Assembly: GCA_964636675.1 (NCBI GenBank)
Contig: CAZWUO010000145.1
Location: 1 to 9,985 of the forward strand
Direction of reading: 5' to 3'
Source: JALUUH01 sp964636675
Lineage (GTDB): Bacteria; Pseudomonadota; Gammaproteobacteria; S012-40
DNA length: 9,985 bases
Part shown: piece after piece, positions 6,348-9,985 of the stretch
Layout of the letters: every line of letters begins with the position of its first letter
How positions within the stretch are numbered: position 1 is the stretch's first letter
The notes under the pieces: model-generated
The model's database searches: none
What the model was told of the DNA's origin: nothing
Seen by the model: only the letters and a program-made list of their open reading frames with translations
Made by a program: the position numbers and the translations under genes

Positions 6348-6549
6348 TATTAGAAAGATAGATATTATCCGAGATCTGTGCGCGAGTCTAATTTTCGATC
6401 AATTAATCAAGAATATTTGGCTAGGTTTAAGTTTCATCAGCCTGGCACAAGCATATTCTTTTGTTTATTCTATATCCTTGGCGTTTAGGATTTAGGTACG
6501 GCGACGATTTGATGCAACAATCCCCCTATTCAGACAGCAAGTGCATGAA

Positions 6550-6924
6550 ATGATCTACCACTTTCTCGCCGATCTCGTCATCTGGTTTCATTTGTTGTTT
6601 ATCGTATTTGCATTATTTGGCGGGCTTTGCAGCCTTTGGCGCAAGTGGATCATGATAATCCATATTCCCACCGCAATATGGATATCTTTAATTGAATTCA
6701 AAGGCTGGATTTGCCCGTTAACACCGCTTGAAAACGGATTAAGAGCCGCATCCGGTGCCGCAGGATATGACGGTGGTTTTGTAGAGCATTACCTGATTCC
6801 TATCATTTATCCGGCGGGTCTAACACCCGACATTCAAGTTTTACTTGGCATAGCAGCCGCGCTGCTAAACATCAGTATTTATATTTATGTTATTTTTCAC
6901 GGATTACAAGAAAAAAAATACTGA
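6550..6924 (+). CDS. DUF2784 family membrane protein
   Basis: The 124-residue product has four hydrophobic segments: about 5-26, 31-48, a re-entrant or amphipathic stretch around 70-90, and 94-115. It is very likely an inner-membrane protein. Family signatures are LADLVIWFHLLFIVFALFGG at the start, WICPLTPLENGLR in the middle, and YDGGFVEHYLIPIIYPAGL after it, all as in DUF2784. No biochemical role is known to me. The ATG at 6550 is preferred to the GTG at 6541 because relatives start M-x-Y-x-x-LADL, which fits MIYHFLADL here. There is no clear Shine-Dalgarno for either. The gene diverges from the glutathionyl-hydroquinone-reductase homologue. Its stop is 56 bases before the second lux box. 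Confidence 0.85.
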   Translation: MIYHFLADLVIWFHLLFIVFALFGGLCSLWRKWIMIIHIPTAIWISLIEFKGWICPLTPLENGLRAASGAAGYDGGFVEHYLIPIIYPAGLTPDIQVLLGIAAALLNISIYIYVIFHGLQEKKY

Positions 6925-6958
6925 ACACACCACGACGATAGAAAAACGGGGGCATTCT

Positions 6959-7110
6959 ATTTTAGTTAAAAACTCGCCCAACCTGTATCTTGTTACAGTT
7001 ATATTAATTACCTTAATATGCTTTCATTTTGCCAGGGAAACACTCAAACAATGGCGCCAAGGAGATCTGCCAGTGAAACTAATTAAAGATTTATTTCCGA
7101 TACTTATTAT
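6959..7110 (+). repeat. Diverged direct repeat, copy 2 (lux-box promoter and leader)
   Basis: This copy aligns with 3368-3520, in the same orientation about 3.6 kb downstream. Homology starts in an AT-rich patch before the lux box and ends after codon 12-13 of the former signal-peptide gene, where the sequence becomes AAAAAAATAG. The rest of the secreted-protein gene is absent. Spacing from lux box to Shine-Dalgarno to GTG is kept although the leader sequence has drifted. Confidence 0.85.
6981..7000 (+). promoter_or_regulatory. Second lux box
   Basis: ACCTGTATCTTGTTACAGTT differs from the box at 3391 by one base in the non-contacted centre, and both half-sites are identical. TATGCT at 7017-7022 is a possible -10 element at the same distance as in copy 1. 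The half-sites are unchanged while the surrounding DNA differs by some 15-20%, which suggests the operator is still in use. Confidence 0.75.
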
Positions 7111-7120
7111 AAAAAAATAG
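7073..7120 (+). CDS. 15-residue minigene downstream of the second lux box
   Basis: GTG 7073 opens a short frame encoding MKLIKDLFPILIIKK, preceded by AAGGAG with 8 bases spacing. It is the counterpart of the signal-peptide start of the gene at 3483 (MKSIKYLFSILII), cut short by a stop at 7118-7120. It is either the stub of a deleted paralogue or a real short amphipathic or hydrophobic peptide. A terminator-like hairpin overlaps its end. The Shine-Dalgarno is closer to consensus than in copy 1, so translation is plausible. Confidence 0.4.
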   Translation: MKLIKDLFPILIIKK

Positions 7121-7133
7121 CAGCGTATTTTTT
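7112..7133 (+). terminator. AT-rich hairpin with T-run after the minigene
   Basis: AAAAAATA (7112-7119) pairs perfectly with TATTTTTT (7126-7133) around a 6-base GC-rich loop. The T-run follows directly. The stem is AU-only, so the hairpin is weak, but its position at the stop codon fits a terminator. Together with the promoter above it would give a transcript of about 100 bases. Confidence 0.4.
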
Positions 7134-7248
7134 ATAAATAAAACAATGCGCTTCATCAATAATCATCGGCTCAAAACAGCCCGTTAAAAGAATATTTTTC
7201 AAACCTTGTCTTGGACGCATCAATTTAATGTAAATATAGAGGTATACC

Positions 7249-7323
7249 ATGTTTCTCAAGAAAACATACAAACTTTACGTGATTATAATGCCTGCCCACT
7301 TTCATATATTATGGGTCTGTTGA
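7249..7323 (+). CDS. Possible 24-residue small protein
   Basis: ATG 7249 is preceded by AGAGG at good spacing and opens a 24-codon frame starting MFLKKTYKLYVIIMPAHFH. There is no family match that I can recognise. A competing frame over the same DNA, open from about 7187 to 7351, reads NIQTLRDYNACPLSYIMGLL in its middle and looks more protein-like but has no ATG. It may be the tail of a lost gene. The stretch 7121-7397 holds nothing else I can support. Confidence 0.25.
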   Translation: MFLKKTYKLYVIIMPAHFHILWVC

Positions 7324-7397
7324 CCCTAGCCAACGAGGTTTGTTTTTATTAAACTGCGAATACCTATATACCGCTTTTTAATTGCATATTCAGAATT

Positions 7398-9985
7398 ATG
7401 ATAAATTCACGATCACATAAATACCGTCGTCCTATGGCGCACCACTTCATTCCACGTAAAGCACTGTTAACGCAGTTAGATGAAGCATCCAAAACACCGG
7501 TAACCGCCGTGCTTGCGCCGCCTGGCTATGGCAAGACAGTGCTGGTATCCAATTATATCGAATCGTCACAAAAGCTCTCCATCTGGTATTGTGTGGATGC
7601 CGGAGATGACGACCTTGGAAGTTTTTTTTCCAGCTTTACCCATGCTGTGCGCAAGGCTACTCCAAATCGTCGAAAACCTATCGTTGATTTCCAAGCAATG
7701 GATGCGATGAATGTTACAGCATTTGCACGGCGCTATTTTGCGGCGATCTATCTGCGGTTAGATCAACCCTTTGCCATCGTTTTTGATGATGTGCATGAAT
7801 GTTTGGCGGCGCAATGGGCTGATGTTATTCGGGTAGCCATTGATGAATTGCCCCAAACCGGGCGAGTTATTCTAATCAGTCGCCAGGCGTTAACACCCGA
7901 GTTTGCGCGTTTCAATCTCAATCAAAAAATTCACTATATCCGCGAAGAGGATTTACGTTTTAGCAACAAAGAGCTGAAAAAACTGGCACTAACTCACGAC
8001 ATTGAGGTTATTTCAGACGAAATAATCAATGACATTCAGCTTATGATGACAGGCTGGGCAGCAGGTTTAGCCCTGTTATTTATGCGCATGAAACATGTTG
8101 ATCAAAGCGAACTTCTTACGATCGATTCACAAGATGATTTGTTTAAATATTTTACCAATGAAGTACTGCGTTGTGTTGATCCCGATGCGCGTCATGTTTT
8201 ATATCACACCTGTTTTTTACCCGATGTTTCGGTTGAACACGCCATCACCTTAACGGGGAATCCAGCAGCGGGGGAAATTTTGCGTGATCTTTATAATAAA
8301 AATTATTTTATTTATCGCGTTACAGATGCTGGTTTAACTTACCGTTATCACCCACTGTTTAAATCATTTCTCATCTCCCAAAGCGAAAGCAAATTAAACC
8401 CAAATCTCCTGCATAAAACTCAAACACTAACGGTGACTTTATTAGAAAATGATAGCGCTATTGTGGTTGCAGCATCACTGCTGATCAAAATGGGAGATTG
8501 GCAGCATCTAATCCAGTTTGTATTAAAATATGCAAAAGTAATGGTCGGCGAAAATTGTACTCGCACGCTCGCTACTTGGTTGCAGGCAATTCCATTGTCA
8601 ACTATCGACTGCTCAGGCTGGTTGCTCTATTGGCGTGCGATTTGCGCGCTGTTTATTCGGCCTCAATATGCACGCCAGGATTTTATTCGCGCTTTTGATA
8701 ATTTTCAACATAGCGCCGATTTAGTGGGCCAGTGTTTATCCTTATCAGGCATTATCAATAGCTACACGATTGAACGCGATGATTTCAAACCACTCGATCA
8801 ATGGATAGAACGTGTTGATAAACTTGAGCCAATGCTTGATGAAAAAATCCCACCCGAGGTTCGCGCAAAATTAACCGAAAGCATGTTTTCTGCATTACTG
8901 CATCGTGCTCCACAACATGCAAACTATATTACCTGGCTTGAGCGCTTGAAAAATATCAGCATGAGTGAGCTACCACCAAATTTGCGGGCTAATAAACAAA
9001 TATCTATATTACTGCACTATTTATGGCAGGGTGATTATCGCTGCGCAGAAATTAATCATACGCTATTATCTCAAACAATTGGTCAGAGCAAAGAAGCTCC
9101 ATCGCGTATTTTATGGCACTTGATTCATTGTTGTTTTTCGTGGATGACGGGCAACTCCCGCCACGCATTGAACGTGGCCAAAGAAGGGTTAGCGCTGGCA
9201 AAAGAGTATAGGCAGGTGCTGTGGAATATTCCCTTGCTCTCGCATGCGACGGCTGCCGCACTCATGCTAGATAAAAATGATGAAGCAGGTGATTTACTGC
9301 GTATCGCTGGCAATTATGTTGATAGCTCAGGACGCTCGCATTTATCGTTTTATCATATGTTGCATGCAATATATGCTTATCGATGTGATGATGTTGATAC
9401 AGCAAATTATCATGCGCATGAAGCGCAACGCTATGCTGATGTGTCTGGTTCTCCTTTTTACCACGCCTGTGCTTATTTTTTGTTAGCTCAACTCTGTCTA
9501 TTAAACGGGGATGTCGAAAATGCACGACGCCATATTTTGAATACAAAAAAGCTTGCTAAGCAAATGCACAGTTATCTTCACGAATTTCAAAGCATGTTGT
9601 TCGAAGCAATTTTAGACTGGCATCTTGGGGAAAAAGTATCTGCATTAGCAGGCTTGAAAAAATCGCTGACCTTGGCAAAAAAATACAATCTATTACCTGG
9701 GTTGTGGCCCTGTGACGAGGCAATGGCAGAACTTTTTGCAGAGGCAATACGTAACAATATCGAACCAGACTATGCGCGTACCATCATCATCAAACGCAAT
9801 ATGATACTTACAGCTGCGCCCTACGATATCGAAACATGGCCTTGGCTAATACATATCTCTACCTTGGGACGTTTTGAAATTTTAATTGATGGACAACCGT
9901 TAACATTGCCCAGCAGGAATCGTCCAAAAGTTTTTGCACTATTAAAGGTATTAATTGCATTCGGTGGAAAAAAAGTACGCGAAGA
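7398..9985 (+). CDS. MalT-like STAND ATPase transcriptional activator with C-terminal winged-helix/BTAD domain (partial)
   Basis: The frame stays open from ATG 7398 to the window edge, giving 862 visible codons without a stop. The N-terminus is a MalT-type STAND NTPase. It has Walker A APPGYGKT (residues 40-47), a SIWYCVDAGDDD switch region (61-72), Walker B FAIVFDDVHE (125-134) and the sensor-like RVILISRQ. A YRYHPLFKSFL segment (after residue 310) follows, as in MalT relatives. The middle is a long helical repeat region of tetratricopeptide character. From about residue 818 it reads IHISTLGRFEILIDGQPLTL followed by SRNRPKVFALLKVLIAFGGK, the start of an OmpR-like winged helix of the kind that precedes a bacterial transcriptional activator domain (BTAD). 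MalT itself ends in a LuxR helix-turn-helix instead. It is probably an inducer-sensing activator with an unknown ligand. The start has no good Shine-Dalgarno; the ATG at 7434 is an alternative. Confidence 0.9.
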   Translation, partial: MINSRSHKYRRPMAHHFIPRKALLTQLDEASKTPVTAVLAPPGYGKTVLVSNYIESSQKLSIWYCVDAGDDDLGSFFSSFTHAVRKATPNRRKPIVDFQAMDAMNVTAFARRYFAAIYLRLDQPFAIVFDDVHECLAAQWADVIRVAIDELPQTGRVILISRQALTPEFARFNLNQKIHYIREEDLRFSNKELKKLALTHDIEVISDEIINDIQLMMTGWAAGLALLFMRMKHVDQSELLTIDSQDDLFKYFTNEVLRCVDPDARHVLYHTCFLPDVSVEHAITLTGNPAAGEILRDLYNKNYFIYRVTDAGLTYRYHPLFKSFLISQSESKLNPNLLHKTQTLTVTLLENDSAIVVAASLLIKMGDWQHLIQFVLKYAKVMVGENCTRTLATWLQAIPLSTIDCSGWLLYWRAICALFIRPQYARQDFIRAFDNFQHSADLVGQCLSLSGIINSYTIERDDFKPLDQWIERVDKLEPMLDEKIPPEVRAKLTESMFSALLHRAPQHANYITWLERLKNISMSELPPNLRANKQISILLHYLWQGDYRCAEINHTLLSQTIGQSKEAPSRILWHLIHCCFSWMTGNSRHALNVAKEGLALAKEYRQVLWNIPLLSHATAAALMLDKNDEAGDLLRIAGNYVDSSGRSHLSFYHMLHAIYAYRCDDVDTANYHAHEAQRYADVSGSPFYHACAYFLLAQLCLLNGDVENARRHILNTKKLAKQMHSYLHEFQSMLFEAILDWHLGEKVSALAGLKKSLTLAKKYNLLPGLWPCDEAMAELFAEAIRNNIEPDYARTIIIKRNMILTAAPYDIETWPWLIHISTLGRFEILIDGQPLTLPSRNRPKVFALLKVLIAFGGKKVRE

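Noticed and set aside
6887..7120. A 77-codon open frame running through the second promoter copy
   Set aside because: It overlaps the end of the DUF2784 gene and reads straight through the lux box and leader. Frame-changing indels relative to copy 1 show the leader is not conserved as protein.

Overview
The window looks like chromosomal DNA of a gammaproteobacterium with low to moderate GC, judged by eye at a little over 40%. The evidence is a RluA-type pseudouridine synthase very close to the E. coli form, a YqjG-type glutathionyl-hydroquinone reductase relative, a LuxR-type regulator and lux boxes of the Vibrio fischeri type. Genus cannot be fixed from this sequence alone. There is no rRNA, tRNA, CRISPR array or intact insertion sequence.

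The left third (1-2243) is an eroding accessory zone. A broken mobile-mystery-protein-B (Fic) gene runs off the left edge on the minus strand. An intact rluA-like gene follows. Then comes a second, different Fic gene that has lost its middle in an internal deletion and carries a frameshift. Next are 531 bases without an intact gene, holding a perfect 13-bp inverted repeat.

The middle (2244-5321) contains a lipoprotein/outer-membrane-like protein on the minus strand with a good sigma-70 promoter. It diverges from a gene for a secreted allene-oxide-cyclase-barrel (dirigent-like) protein. The secreted-protein gene is preceded by a near-perfect 20-bp lux box and followed by a gene for a LuxR-family regulator whose ligand domain lacks the usual acyl-homoserine-lactone residues. 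This looks like a regulator and target pair with no luxI in view. A small cysteine-rich protein with a zinc-ribbon pattern follows.

The right half (5350-9985) has a glutathionyl-hydroquinone-reductase homologue whose catalytic cysteine is replaced by aspartate, then a DUF2784 membrane protein. Next is a second, diverged copy of the lux-box promoter and leader, here driving only a 15-residue peptide that ends in an AT-rich hairpin. Last is a large MalT-like STAND ATPase regulator whose C-terminus turns into a winged-helix/BTAD-type domain and runs off the right edge.

The most notable theme is a duplicated quorum-type promoter module (3368-3520 and 6959-7110). Both copies keep the lux box, the Shine-Dalgarno sequence, the GTG start and identical spacing. 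One drives a full secreted protein and the other a minigene.
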